A stretch of DNA of 64,000 nt from Geobacillus jurassicus NBRC 107829 (GCF_001544315.1 NZ_BCQG01000013.1:1-64000); one strand, 5' to 3'; numbered from the stretch's first letter, positions 51,822 to 60,917 are shown. The notes: generated from the letters alone by a model not told the origin. Translations and numbers: made by a program.

Positions 51822-52406
51822 TTAAGCTTGCGGCCTCTTGCCGACGGCATTTCCTCTTAACCGGGGCAGAAAACGCGGCCGCATCCGAAACGCCTCCCGG
51901 TAATCGGTGAGCGCCGCCAGCGCTCTTTCCTCAACCGCGATGCGAATCGACAGCAAAAATGCGTTCAAAAGCGAAAAGACAAGTGCGGTGATCGGCGCTT
52001 GAAACAAAAGCGGCAACAGCGCGATCTCTAAGGCGACAACCACATAGTTCGGATGGCGAATCCATCGATACGGCCCTTTTTTCACTACTTGGCCGTTTGG
52101 CACGATCAAAATTTTCGTATTCCAAAAACGGCCGAGCGACGAAATCGTCCATATGCGCAACCCTTGCACGAAAAGAAAGAGCGGAAACAAAAGCGGCCAG
52201 CGCCGCGACGGGCGCGCGCCTTTTCGAAGCGCCTCAACGGCCAACGACAAAAAGAAACCGACATGCATCAACACGATCCACGGGTAATGGCGGGCGCCGA
52301 ACTCCTGCGCCCCGAGCGCCTTCACGTACCGTTCGTTTCGTTTCGCAAGTCGAAGCTCAATGATGCGGATCGTGACAACGGCCAAAAACACGAACAGAAA
52401 CCGCAC
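51822..52406 (-). CDS. bpsB: Isoprenylcysteine methyltransferase-like alkylpyrone O-methyltransferase
   Basis: A 194-residue integral membrane methyltransferase of the ICMT-like family (YpbQ). About five membrane helices, with the conserved GPYRWIRHPNYVVVALE and a C-terminal EERAL region for SAM binding. In B. subtilis the partner YpbQ (BpsB) methylates alkylpyrones made by BpsA. The GTG at 52406 gives GGGGGG six bases upstream; an ATG directly on that stretch is an alternative. It overlaps bpsA by 50 bases. Confidence 0.85.
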   Translation of the reverse strand: MRFLFVFLAVVTIRIIELRLAKRNERYVKALGAQEFGARHYPWIVLMHVGFFLSLAVEALRKGARPSRRWPLLFPLFLFVQGLRIWTISSLGRFWNTKILIVPNGQVVKKGPYRWIRHPNYVVVALEIALLPLLFQAPITALVFSLLNAFLLSIRIAVEERALAALTDYREAFRMRPRFLPRLRGNAVGKRPQA

Positions 52407-53475
52407 GATCATCCCCCCATTGAAGCAGCACCATTTCCGCACTAAAGCCCGGGCCGAGAGCGATAAGCAGGCCGTGCCCGGGCGAAAGCGGCTGCCGCAT
52501 CATCTGCTCGAGCACAAAATACACGGTGGCCGACGACATGTTGCCGTAGCGGGCGAGTACGTCCCTAGCCGCTTTCGTCTGCTCCGGCCCGAATCTGAAC
52601 GCCTCTTCATACACTTCCAGCACCTTTCTCCCGCCTGGGTGGGCGATGAAATAACGAATATCTCCAAGTCTCAGACCATGTTCTTGCAAAAACGACTCGA
52701 CTTGCGGACGCAGCCATGTGCGGACGATCGTCGGAATGTCTTTTGAAAAAATGACAAACAGGCCTTCGTCGCGAATGTCCCAGCCCATCACGTCTTCCGA
52801 ACGGGGCATAAGCGCCGACCGAGAGGCAATGATGCGCGGCGCGCCGTTTGCCGGCGCCGCTTCGTCGCCGGCGACAAGGACACACGCCACACCGTCGGAA
52901 AAAAGCGACGTGCCTATCACATTGCTTTTGGACAAATCGTTCATCTGAAACGTTAGGCTGCAAAACTCCGCGGCGATCACAAGCACCTTGGCGTTTGGAA
53001 ACGCACGGCAATAGTCGGCCGCTCGGGCGAGCCCCGCCGCCCCACCCGCACAGCCGAGCCCCCACATCGGCAAACGCACAGCATGTCGGGAAAACGGCAA
53101 TCGATTCATCAGCCGCGCCTCGATGCTCGGCGTCGACAGCCCAGTCGTTGAGATGTAAAACAGCGCGTCGATCTCCTCATGCAAAATGGGGTCGAACGAA
53201 GCCTTGCGCAAACAGTCGTCGACTGCCTCAGCGCTGTAGCGAACAGCGCAGTCGATGTACACTTCATTTTTCTCCCCGAACCCGCGCGGCACGCTGTACC
53301 AAGCAAGCGGCTGGACAAAAGTGCGCGTACGGATGCCGCTGTTGTCAAACGCCTGCAGCAGCCGCTCAGCGCGCGCCATTCGCCCGGCGAACAGCCCGGT
53401 GACATGCTGCTTCACCTCGTCTTGGGCGGCCGTATACGGCATCCTTGCTGTGCCGACAGATAAAAGAACCGGCAT
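52357..53475 (-). CDS. bpsA: Type III polyketide synthase BpsA
   Basis: A 372-residue chalcone-synthase-like enzyme. The catalytic Cys is in GLGCAGGAAG, the His in YFIAHPGGRK and the Asn in RYGNMSSATV, a complete Cys-His-Asn triad. It ends with the GPGFSAEMVLLQW family signature plus about 20 extra residues. BpsA of B. subtilis makes triketide alkylpyrones from acyl-CoA and malonyl-CoA. The ATG at 53475 follows GAGGTG. It forms an operon with bpsB. Confidence 0.9.
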   Translation of the reverse strand: MPVLLSVGTARMPYTAAQDEVKQHVTGLFAGRMARAERLLQAFDNSGIRTRTFVQPLAWYSVPRGFGEKNEVYIDCAVRYSAEAVDDCLRKASFDPILHEEIDALFYISTTGLSTPSIEARLMNRLPFSRHAVRLPMWGLGCAGGAAGLARAADYCRAFPNAKVLVIAAEFCSLTFQMNDLSKSNVIGTSLFSDGVACVLVAGDEAAPANGAPRIIASRSALMPRSEDVMGWDIRDEGLFVIFSKDIPTIVRTWLRPQVESFLQEHGLRLGDIRYFIAHPGGRKVLEVYEEAFRFGPEQTKAARDVLARYGNMSSATVYFVLEQMMRQPLSPGHGLLIALGPGFSAEMVLLQWGDDRAVSVRVFGRCHDPHH

Positions 53476-53624
53476 ACAAACACCTCGGTCTGTTCCTCTT
53501 TTTCTATTAGGGTGCGCAACAAGCCAATCGGTATGCAGAGGAAAGTGTGTTTGTGCACCAATTTTTTTCGGGAACAGCTGATCGATCCCTTGTTTTTTGC
53601 GGCCAAAAAACAGCATGCGGCAAT

Positions 53625-53659
53625 CAAAAAACAGGCGCGGACAAAGCCGGCCTGTTTTT
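53625..53659 (-). terminator. Terminator of the coiled-coil protein gene
   Basis: AAAAACAGGC / GCCTGTTTTTT hairpin with a T-run on the minus strand, upstream of bpsA. Confidence 0.8.
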
Positions 53660-53706
53660 GAAGGAAAATGGTCATGAGCGAGGATGTACATAGAGATGTT
53701 TGTCGT

Positions 53707-54174
53707 TTACCTAGCTTTTAGCGCGCGGATTTCGCTTTCATGCTCAAGCAAGTGCAAAGCGAGGGATTGAAGCACGAGCTCTTGCCGGGCTTGTCCGGCA
53801 ATGGCTTCATTGACTTTTTGTTGCATTTCTGTGAGGGTTTGTTTCATCGCCGAAATTTCATTGAGCGTTTCTAACGTTTCCACGACAGCTTGCCGAATAA
53901 ACGGCAATTCGGCAACGTCCTCTTTCGTCGCCATCGTTTGTTCAATGCGCCCAATCCGGCTGTCAAGCGCCGCAATGCCGTCTCTGTTTGCCGCCACGGT
54001 CTGTTCAAGCTGTCCGATGCGCTCATTCGTCCGTGCGACGTCTTCTCTCGTTGCCGTCACGGTCTGTTCAAGTCGCTCGATGCGCCCGTTTAACCGCGCA
54101 ACATCCTCTTTGGTCGCCATCTGAGTCCGCATTTGCCGCAATTCATCGAAAAGGCGCTCCACCCATTCGTCCAT
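53707..54174 (-). CDS. Coiled-coil protein with internal repeats
   Basis: A 155-residue, almost fully helical protein. Three tandem units of about 22 residues (KEDVARLNGRIERLEQTVTA, REDVARTNERIGQLEQTVAA, then a third ending RIGRIEQTMA) form heptads with Leu/Ile at coiled-coil positions. The DNA shows the same near-66-bp periodicity. AAGGAGGTG precedes the ATG. No membrane segment. No function is recognised; possibly a trimeric or dimeric scaffold. Confidence 0.75.
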   Translation of the reverse strand: MDEWVERLFDELRQMRTQMATKEDVARLNGRIERLEQTVTATREDVARTNERIGQLEQTVAANRDGIAALDSRIGRIEQTMATKEDVAELPFIRQAVVETLETLNEISAMKQTLTEMQQKVNEAIAGQARQELVLQSLALHLLEHESEIRALKAR

Positions 54175-54259
54175 TGTTTCACCTCCTTTTTCCTCTCCAT
54201 TATACCATCAGCCTTTCACCATCTTCTAGCATTCTTCCCGTCAATCGAGGCGCAAACAA

Positions 54260-54310
54260 GAAAAAGTCATCCCCATTTCCCGAGCGACACCCGGAAAATG
54301 AAGATGACTA
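54260..54310 (-). terminator. Terminator of xpt-pbuX
   Basis: Long imperfect stem with AGTCATC / GATGACT at its base and CATTTTCCG / CGGGAAATG within, then TTTTTC on the minus strand. Confidence 0.8.
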
Positions 54311-54328
54311 CCAAGTCCATGACCAGAA

Positions 54329-55636
54329 TTATGAGATTTTTTGTTCCTGCAGCGGCAGTGCAGCCGATTTTCTTGCCTTACCGAAATGGAAGACGGCGTT
54401 TAAGATGATGGCGGTCAAGCTGCCGGCGACAATGCCGCTGTCGGTTAAAATGCGCAAGCCGGTCGGCAGCTCGGCAAACAAGTTCGGCACCGCCGTCACC
54501 CCAAGCCCCACGCCGACCGAGCAGGCGATGATCAGCAAGTTCTCTTGCACAGTTAGGTCGACTTGGCCTAACATTTTCACACCGTAGGCAAGGACCATGC
54601 CGAACATCGCGAGCATCGCCCCGCCTAAAACCGGAGCAGGTATGATCGTCGCCACGGCGGCGATTTTCGGCACGAACCCAAGCAAGACAAGAAACGCAGC
54701 AGCAGCGTAAATGACGCTGCGCGTTTTCACGCCCGATAATTGGACAAGGCCGACGTTCTGCGAGTACGTCGTGTACGGAAACGCGTTCAGCAGTCCGCCA
54801 ATGATGATGGCCAATCCCTCGGCGCGGTAGCCGCCTGCCAAATCATCATCCGTCAGCCGCCGGCGGCAAATGTCGGATAAAGCGAAGTAGACGCCGGTCG
54901 ATTCAACAAGGCTGACGATCGCGACGAGCACCATTGTGAAAACAGCGGGTCCATGAAACGACGGAGCGCCGAAGTAAAACGGCTGCGGCCAATGAATCCA
55001 CGATGCCTCCGCGACCGCTGTCCAGTCCACTTTCCCCATCATGGCCGCTGCCGCCGTGCCCACTGCCATGCCGAGCAAAATGGCAATGGAGCGAATGAAC
55101 CCTTTGAAGCAGCGGTACAACACGATAATGAGCGCAAGCACGCCAAACGACAGCGCCAAGTTAGCCGGATCACCAAAGTCCTTTGCCCCTTGCCCGCCGG
55201 CCATATTGTTCACCGCTGCCGGAATGAGCGTCAAGCCAATGACGGTCACGACCGAACCGGTGACAACGGGTGGAAACAACGCCCGCAACTTGCCGAAATA
55301 CGGACTGATGAGCACCACAACCGCTCCGGCGCAGAGGATCGCCCCATACACCGCCGGCATCCCGTACTGTCCGCCAATAGCGATCATCGGTCCGACCGCC
55401 GTAAACGTGCAGCCAAGCATAACCGGCAAGCCGATGCCAAACCACTTGTTTTTCCACGCTTGCAAAAACGTCGCAATGCCGCACGTCAATAAGTCAATGG
55501 CCACTAAATACGTCAGCTGCTCGCTCGTTAAATGCAGCGCCCCGCCGACGATGAGCGGAACGACGATCGCCCCGGCGTACATGGCCAAGACATGTTGGAT
55601 GCCGAGCGACCCAACTTGCCACCATTTCATCTTCAT
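54329..55636 (-). CDS. pbuX: Xanthine permease (NAT/NCS2 family)
   Basis: A 435-residue nucleobase:cation symporter with about 14 helices. It contains [20 protein letters not shown] near the start, the NAT-type [18 protein letters not shown] segment and the [16 protein letters not shown] region. Coupled to xpt by an ATGA overlap and controlled by the same purine riboswitch, it imports xanthine for XPRT. The ATG lies in the xpt 3' end. Confidence 0.93.
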   Translation of the reverse strand: MKMKWWQVGSLGIQHVLAMYAGAIVVPLIVGGALHLTSEQLTYLVAIDLLTCGIATFLQAWKNKWFGIGLPVMLGCTFTAVGPMIAIGGQYGMPAVYGAILCAGAVVVLISPYFGKLRALFPPVVTGSVVTVIGLTLIPAAVNNMAGGQGAKDFGDPANLALSFGVLALIIVLYRCFKGFIRSIAILLGMAVGTAAAAMMGKVDWTAVAEASWIHWPQPFYFGAPSFHGPAVFTMVLVAIVSLVESTGVYFALSDICRRRLTDDDLAGGYRAEGLAIIIGGLLNAFPYTTYSQNVGLVQLSGVKTRSVIYAAAAFLVLLGFVPKIAAVATIIPAPVLGGAMLAMFGMVLAYGVKMLGQVDLTVQENLLIIACSVGVGLGVTAVPNLFAELPTGLRILTDSGIVAGSLTAIILNAVFHFGKARKSAALPLQEQKIS

Positions 55637-56235
55637 CGAATCATCACCTCGTCAGCAAATTGAATGGCGCCGCCATCAAGCGATGCGATGCGGGCGAGCG
55701 ACACAACGCGGAAGCCGCGCGAACGAAGCAGCCGGCCGCCGTCTTGAAACGCTTTTTCAATGACAATGCCGATGCCGATCATATCAGCCCCCGCCTGCTC
55801 GACGATCTCCACCATCCCGAGCGCCGCTTGGCCGTTGGCTAAAAAATCATCAATGATCAGCACCCGGTCGCCGCTGCCAAGCAGCGAGCGAGAGACAATG
55901 ATTTCGTTCGTCTCTTGCTTCGTAAACGAATGCACTTGCGCGCGATACACATCATCAGTCATTGTCAGCGGCCGCCGCTTGCGGGCAACGACAAGCGGAA
56001 TGCCGAGTTCATAGGCGGCCATAAGCGCCGGACTGATGCCGGATGACTCAAGCGTCAACACTTTCGTCGGCCGCTCGCTGCGAAACCAAACGGCAAACTC
56101 CTCGCCGATCCGCTTCATCAGCTGCGGGTCGACTTGATGGTTCAGAAAGCGGTCGACTTTCAGCACCCCTCCCGGCAGCACCTCCCCTTCAGCGGCGATT
56201 TTCTCAAGCAATTCGCGCATCTCAATCCCCCTCAA
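55633..56235 (-). CDS. xpt: Xanthine phosphoribosyltransferase
   Basis: A 200-residue purine PRTase converting xanthine and PRPP to XMP. The PRPP-binding loop is [17 protein letters not shown], and [20 protein letters not shown] and the [16 protein letters not shown] region match Xpt. The gene is preceded by a guanine-type riboswitch and followed by pbuX, the conserved Firmicute xpt-pbuX operon. ATG with GGGGATTGAG upstream. Confidence 0.95.
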   Translation of the reverse strand: MRGIEMRELLEKIAAEGEVLPGGVLKVDRFLNHQVDPQLMKRIGEEFAVWFRSERPTKVLTLESSGISPALMAAYELGIPLVVARKRRPLTMTDDVYRAQVHSFTKQETNEIIVSRSLLGSGDRVLIIDDFLANGQAALGMVEIVEQAGADMIGIGIVIEKAFQDGGRLLRSRGFRVVSLARIASLDGGAIQFADEVMIR

Positions 56236-56248
56236 AATAAAAAAGCTT

Positions 56249-56284
56249 AAAAAACACCGGCCTCACTCATTCCATGAGTCAGGC
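56249..56284 (-). terminator. Riboswitch-controlled terminator upstream of xpt
   Basis: GCCTGACTCAT / ATGAGTGAGGC stem, then CGGTGTTTTTT on the minus strand. An alternative pairing between GGCAATGTC (after the aptamer) and GACATTGCC would break it, giving the expected antiterminator. Confidence 0.75.
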
Positions 56285-56350
56285 AATGTCTTTTAAGCCA
56301 AGGCAAAAGGAAGGCGCAGGACGGCCATGACCGCCTCCCCCTGACATTGC

Positions 56351-56421
56351 CACCCATAGTCAGCCGATTTACGGTCGGCTGGTAGAGACTCGCAAGCCGT
56401 ATTCTTGCGATTATATGAGTG
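56351..56421 (-). ncRNA. Purine riboswitch aptamer (guanine/xanthine class)
   Basis: On the minus strand CACTCATATAATCGC opens P1 and GACTATGGGTG closes it, with the two conserved loops TACGGC and CCGTAAA between. The specificity base is C in GACTATG, which marks guanine-class binding; adenine members carry T there. It lies between the xpt promoter and the terminator and should switch off xpt-pbuX when guanine is plentiful. Confidence 0.95.
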
Positions 56422-56445
56422 AGTCAGCGTGATTCAGTTATTAGC

Positions 56446-56474
56446 AGTATACCACGAGCAGCGGCGTTTGGGAA
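56446..56474 (-). promoter_or_regulatory. Promoter of xpt-pbuX
   Basis: Minus-strand TTCCCA and TATACT separated by 17 bp, 25 bases upstream of the aptamer. Confidence 0.6.
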
Positions 56475-56539
56475 GCCGTTTCCGACAAAAAAGCGAACAT
56501 TTAAAACTAAAATACCCTTATTATTCGTTTTTATCCCCT

Positions 56540-56740
56540 CCAACCGTGAAGACTCTTACTTCTAACGGAAATGGGAGCCGCCATGCGAAGCTGCCCGTGA
56601 CCAAGACGGGGATGCCGTCCAAAAGTTGAGTTTGTTGCCTTCACAAGGCAACTGAACCGCGGGACGCACGGAGATCCTGCCGCATGGCGGTTGTTCCGAA
56701 AAAATCCCCCACTTCTACGCCCTAGCGTAGACGGGAGAGC
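56540..56740 (+). mobile_element. IS200/IS605-type right-end remnant with omega-RNA-like structure
   Basis: No transposase gene remains, yet the sequence folds compactly. A long-range perfect stem pairs CCGCCATGCG (56578-56587) with CGCATGGCGG (56681-56690). Inside are CCCGT/ACGGG and a perfect 8-bp hairpin GTTGCCTT-CAC-AAGGCAAC. Outside follows TCTACGC-CCTA-GCGTAGA. A short frame reads VKTLTSNGNGSRHAKLPVTK to a stop, like the tail of TnpB proteins. In IS605-type elements the tnpB 3' end and right end encode the guide (omega) RNA. I infer a solo remnant; alternatively an unrelated structured RNA. Confidence 0.55.
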
Positions 56741-56790
56741 GTTCCCTTCATCCCTTTCATCCCTTTACCGTCATACTTCTTCATCATTTT

Positions 56791-56838
56791 TTCACAAATG
56801 TCACCATTTGTTCACACTTCCAGCATCGTTTTTGTGAG
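56791..56838. promoter_or_regulatory. ResD-like activator sites upstream of the oxidase operon
   Basis: TTCACAA at 56791 and TTCACAC at 56811 are 20 bp apart, two helical turns, with an opposite-facing TTGTGAG at 56832. TTGTGAA-like motifs are typical of ResD binding. The downstream -10 TATGAT (56870) lacks a good -35 box, as expected for an activated promoter. Confidence 0.45.
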
Positions 56839-56961
56839 AAAAGTCACTGTTGCTGCAGTTTTCTACAGTTATGATAGTGTCAAAGCAGGGAAATCCGCCG
56901 CTTGGCGCGCCTGCCTACCGACGTTATGGGGGATGAATCCAAAAAAGAGGAGGGATATGAC

Positions 56962-57108
56962 ATGGCAAAACCGACTACAGCGGTCCGGCAAACGAAAAAG
57001 GACGAAGAGCCGGCGCTCAAAGGCACGCTGGCCTCTGTGTTTCTGCTCGGCTTTTTCATCATCTTCGCCTGGGTCAGCGTCTACTTTTTATTTTTGCACC
57101 GCCTGTAA
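56962..57108 (+). CDS. Cytochrome c oxidase subunit IIa (ba3 type)
   Basis: A 48-residue single-pass membrane subunit: MAKPTTAVRQTKKDEEPALK, then GTLASVFLLGFFIIFAWVSV and a short end. Subunit IIa of ba3-type oxidases supplies the helix missing from subunit II. The ATG at 56962 follows GGAGGG; a longer frame upstream has no such site. It lies 21 bases ahead of cbaB. Confidence 0.85.
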   Translation: MAKPTTAVRQTKKDEEPALKGTLASVFLLGFFIIFAWVSVYFLFLHRL

Positions 57109-57129
57109 GCGGCAAGGGAGGGACTCGTC

Positions 57130-57600
57130 ATGCACATTCACAAGTATGAAAAAATTTGGCTTGCGTTTGGCATCGGCTGTTTGATCGTCTTTTTGACGGT
57201 CGTCGGCGTAAGCGCGTTCGCCGCCGGACAACAGCCGCCAAGCTGCCTAACGACGATCGATCCGGAAAAAGTCGATTCGACCCCGCCGTTTGATCATCCG
57301 GGGCTTGTCAAAAAAGGGGATAACGAATACGAACTGAACATCGTCGTTGCGGCGTTTTCCTTTACGCCAAACACGATCGAAATTCCAAAAGGAGCGAAAG
57401 TGACGATCAACGTCACTTCGAAAGACGTCATCCACGGGTTTGAAATCCCGGGAACAAACGTAAACATGATGGTCGAACCCGGTTATGTGAATAGCTTAAC
57501 AACCACGTTTGACAAACCGGGCGAATATACGATTCTTTGCAACGAATATTGCGGCGCCGGCCACCATATGATGACGGCGCGCATTAAGGTGGTGGAGTAA
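57130..57600 (+). CDS. cbaB: Cytochrome c oxidase subunit II (ba3 type)
   Basis: A 156-residue subunit II with only one N-terminal membrane helix (about residues 11-33), the trait of ba3 oxidases. The CuA site is complete: His in DVIHGFEIPG and the CNEYCGAGHHMM motif. It accepts electrons from cytochrome c. The ATG follows GGGAGGG. It is separated by a single base from cbaA. Confidence 0.92.
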   Translation: MHIHKYEKIWLAFGIGCLIVFLTVVGVSAFAAGQQPPSCLTTIDPEKVDSTPPFDHPGLVKKGDNEYELNIVVAAFSFTPNTIEIPKGAKVTINVTSKDVIHGFEIPGTNVNMMVEPGYVNSLTTTFDKPGEYTILCNEYCGAGHHMMTARIKVVE

Positions 57601-57601
57601 G

Positions 57602-59251
57602 ATGACAACCGCAGTTGAAAAAGTCAATCGCCGCGATGCGAAACTGGCGCTCGCCCATTTGTTCGTCGCCTTTACCGCCCTCGCGCTCGGGGGGTTCGCC
57701 GGCCTATTGCAAACGCTCGTCCGTTCCGGCAAGTTTGAGCTGCCGGCCGGCATCAGCTATTACACGATTTTGACGACGCACGGCGTCTTGCTTGGACTCG
57801 TGCTGACGACGTTTTTCATTATCGGCTTTCAGTTCGCCGCCGTCAGCCGCACAACCGGGACGCTCTCAGACGGTTCGCGCCGGACCGGTTGGGTCGGGTT
57901 TTGGCTGATGACGATTGGAACAGCCATGAGTGCGTTTTTCATCTTAACCGGCAAGGCGTCCGTCTTATATACGTTTTACGCACCGCTACAAGCGCACGCC
58001 GGCTTTTACATCGGCTTGGCGCTTGTCGTCGTCGGCAGCTGGGTGAGCGGCTTTGCGATGTTCACTCATTATGCCCGCTGGCGGAAAGCGCACCGCGGTC
58101 AAGTTAGCCCGCTGTTGGCGTTCATGTCGGTGACGAATATGGTGTTATGGCTCGTCTGCACGCTTGGCGTCGCCGCCACCGTCGTCTTTCAACTCATTCC
58201 GTGGTCGCTTGGGCTCACGGACCGGGTGAACGTGCTCTTGAGCCGGACGCTGTTTTGGTATTTCGGACACCCGCTCGTCTACTTCTGGCTATTGCCGGCG
58301 TATATGGTTTGGTACGCCGTCATTCCGAAAGTGATCGGCGGCAAAATGTTCTCCGATTCGCTCGCACGGCTGGCATTCATCTTGTTTTTGCTGTTTTCGA
58401 TTCCGGTCGGCTTCCATCACCAATTGCTTGAGCCAGGGATTTCGCCGTTTTGGAAATACGTGCAAGTCGTTTTGACGTTCATGGTCATCATTCCGTCGCT
58501 CATGACCGCATTCGCTATGTTTGCGACGTTTGAATCGTACGGCCGCTCGCAAGGGGCGACCGGCTTGTTCGGCTGGCTGCGGAAACTCCCGTGGAGCGAT
58601 GCCCGCTTTTTCGCTCCGTTTGTCGGAATGCTGTTTTTCATTCCAGCTGGCACAGGCGGGATCATTAACGCCTCGCACCAGCTCAACCAAGTCGTTCATA
58701 ACACCATTTGGGTGACCGGCCACTTCCATTTAACAGTGGCAACCACCGTTGTTTTAACGTTCTTCGGCGCATCGTACTGGCTCATCCCGCACCTGACCGG
58801 CCGGGTGATGACGAAAGCGATGAACCGGCTCGCCATCATTCAAACGATCGTTTGGGCAGTTGGGATGACGTTCATGTCCGGCTCGATGCATTTTGCCGGC
58901 CTGCTCGGTGCACCGAGACGCTCGGCGTTCTCAACGTACGGCAATTCGCCGCAAGCGCTTGAATGGATCCCGTATCAAATCGCTCAGGCGGTCGGCGGCA
59001 CAATTTTGTTCATCGGCATTATTTTGATTCTCGTGATCGTCATCAACTTGGCATTTTTCGCTCCGAAAGGCGAAACGGAATTTCCGATTGCCGAAGCGGC
59101 CGCTCCGTACGAACGGGCTGCATTGGCGCTCGAAAACTGGAAACTTTGGATCGGCCTCGTTGTTGCGCTCATTTTAATCGCCTATACGGTGCCGATTATC
59201 GACATCATTCAAAACGCCCCACCGGGGTCGAAAGGATACAAACTATGGTAA
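57602..59251 (+). CDS. cbaA: Cytochrome c oxidase subunit I (b(o/a)3 type)
   Basis: A 549-residue haem-copper oxidase subunit with about 13 membrane helices. LTTHGVLLGLV supplies a haem ligand His, WYFGHPLVYFWLLPAY the CuB His and Tyr, and NQVVHNTIWVTGHFHLTVAT the paired CuB histidines and haem ligands. This is the Geobacillus ba3-type oxidase (cbaA). It pumps protons while reducing oxygen. GGTGGAG precedes the ATG, which is coupled to cbaB. Its gene ends the operon. Confidence 0.93.
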   Translation: MTTAVEKVNRRDAKLALAHLFVAFTALALGGFAGLLQTLVRSGKFELPAGISYYTILTTHGVLLGLVLTTFFIIGFQFAAVSRTTGTLSDGSRRTGWVGFWLMTIGTAMSAFFILTGKASVLYTFYAPLQAHAGFYIGLALVVVGSWVSGFAMFTHYARWRKAHRGQVSPLLAFMSVTNMVLWLVCTLGVAATVVFQLIPWSLGLTDRVNVLLSRTLFWYFGHPLVYFWLLPAYMVWYAVIPKVIGGKMFSDSLARLAFILFLLFSIPVGFHHQLLEPGISPFWKYVQVVLTFMVIIPSLMTAFAMFATFESYGRSQGATGLFGWLRKLPWSDARFFAPFVGMLFFIPAGTGGIINASHQLNQVVHNTIWVTGHFHLTVATTVVLTFFGASYWLIPHLTGRVMTKAMNRLAIIQTIVWAVGMTFMSGSMHFAGLLGAPRRSAFSTYGNSPQALEWIPYQIAQAVGGTILFIGIILILVIVINLAFFAPKGETEFPIAEAAAPYERAALALENWKLWIGLVVALILIAYTVPIIDIIQNAPPGSKGYKLW

Positions 59252-59253
59252 AA

Positions 59254-59290
59254 CGAATCCCCCTCTTCATTACGGAAGAGGGGGATTCAT
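59254..59290 (-). terminator. Terminator between convergent cbaA and ypwA
   Basis: GAATCCCCCTCTT / AAGAGGGGGATTC is a perfect 13-bp stem; TTTT follows on the minus strand. Confidence 0.75.
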
Positions 59291-59292
59291 GA

Positions 59293-60795
59293 TTATAATC
59301 GGTAAATGGCCTTGTATTTCCCTTCCAAATATTGAATCAAATAATCGGCTTTCAACGCCTCGCCCGTCGCATCGCGCACAAGATCAAGGGGCTTTTTCGT
59401 TTTGCCGAACCGATGAATGTGTTCCGTCAGCCATTCGCGGATCGGTGCGATGTTCCCCTCTTCAAGCAGGCGCGCTACATCCAACTCTTTTTCCATCGCT
59501 CGCTTGAATTGGGCTGCATACATATAGCCGAGCGCATACGACGGGAAATAGCCGAAGCTGCCGCCCGACCAATGAACGTCCTGCAAGACGCCGACCGCAT
59601 CGTTGTGCGGGCGGATGCCAAGGTATTGTTCATATTTCTCATTCCATACATCCGGCAAGTCGGCCGCTTCAATCTCCCCGGCAAACAGCTGTTTTTCGAT
59701 TTCGTAGCGGACGATAATATGAAGCGGGTACGTCAATTCATCGGCTTCAATGCGGATGAGCGACGGCTTCGCCTCATTGATCGCCCGGTAAAACGCATCA
59801 AGCGGAACGCCAGCAAACTGCGCCGGCGCGTATTGCTGCAGGCGTGGGTAGTGGCGCTTCCAAAACGCGTAGTGGCGTCCAATCATATTTTCAAAAAAGA
59901 GCGACTGGGACTCGTGAATGCCCATCGATGCCCCGCTTGCAAGCGGCGTGCCGATAAGCGTCTCGGAAATGTGCTGTTCATACAGCGCATGGCCGCATTC
60001 ATGGATCGTGCCAAACACTGCGGTGCGGAAGTCGTGCTCGTCGTAGCGCGTCGTAATGCGCACATCGTTCGGGTTGAGACCGATCGCAAACGGGTGGACC
60101 GTCTCATCAAGCCGCCCCTTGCCGAAATCGTAGCCAAGCTCCCCAAGCAGCTCAAGCAAAAAGGCGCGCTGCTTGTCTTTTGGAAACGGCGCGAACAAAA
60201 ACGATGTGTCCGGCTTGTCGGAGGCAGTGGAAATGGCGTGCACAAGCGGAACGATGCGTTCGCGCAGGCGGCTGAACAGTTCGTCAAGCAAATCAACGGT
60301 CATGTCCGGCTCGTATTGGTCAAGAAGCGTATTGTACGGATGCCCTTCATACCCCCAATAACTGATAAAGCGGCGTTGAAACTCGATGATTTGCTCCAAA
60401 TACGGTTGAAAGAGAGCGAAGTCAGCGGTTGCTTTCGCTTCTTCCCAAACGCTTTCCGCTTTGGAACAAAGCACGACAAATTCTTTGTATTCATCCGCTG
60501 GAATTTTTTTGTTGCGTTCGTACTCTTTCTTGCACTCATCAAGTGCTTTTTTCGTCACGTCATCCAGCTGTTCGTAGACGGCTTTGGGCGACAGCTTGGC
60601 GATAAACGCCGCCATCTCCTCAGATGTCGACATGCGAAACACTTCTTCCGACAGCATGCCGATCACTTCAGACCGTTGCTCAACCCCTTTCTTCGGGGCG
60701 CCGGTCCGCAAATCCCAATACATGAGACCGATCGCTTCGCGGTAGCCCATCATTTTTTTCACGTATTGCAAAAACTGATTTTCGATCTGCTTCAT
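59293..60795 (-). CDS. ypwA: M32 family metallocarboxypeptidase
   Basis: A 500-residue carboxypeptidase of the M32 (thermostable carboxypeptidase 1) family. The zinc-binding HExxH is HECGH, in TIHECGHALYEQ. SLFFENMIGRH supplies the third zinc ligand region, and RPHNDAVGVLQDVHWSGGSF is characteristic. It removes C-terminal amino acids from peptides and works in the cytoplasm as a dimer. The ATG at 60795 follows AGGGGG, and the length equals YpwA of B. subtilis. It is next to ypvA, as in that species. Confidence 0.92.
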   Translation of the reverse strand: MKQIENQFLQYVKKMMGYREAIGLMYWDLRTGAPKKGVEQRSEVIGMLSEEVFRMSTSEEMAAFIAKLSPKAVYEQLDDVTKKALDECKKEYERNKKIPADEYKEFVVLCSKAESVWEEAKATADFALFQPYLEQIIEFQRRFISYWGYEGHPYNTLLDQYEPDMTVDLLDELFSRLRERIVPLVHAISTASDKPDTSFLFAPFPKDKQRAFLLELLGELGYDFGKGRLDETVHPFAIGLNPNDVRITTRYDEHDFRTAVFGTIHECGHALYEQHISETLIGTPLASGASMGIHESQSLFFENMIGRHYAFWKRHYPRLQQYAPAQFAGVPLDAFYRAINEAKPSLIRIEADELTYPLHIIVRYEIEKQLFAGEIEAADLPDVWNEKYEQYLGIRPHNDAVGVLQDVHWSGGSFGYFPSYALGYMYAAQFKRAMEKELDVARLLEEGNIAPIREWLTEHIHRFGKTKKPLDLVRDATGEALKADYLIQYLEGKYKAIYRL

Positions 60796-60917
60796 CGCGC
60801 TCAGTCCCCCTATGTATTTCGTCGACATATCATCATTTCCATCATGAACCGCCTTTTTCCTGCCTGCAGATGGTGAAATGTTGCACTCGGCAAAAAAATG
60901 AAAAAGAGGGAAGAATT

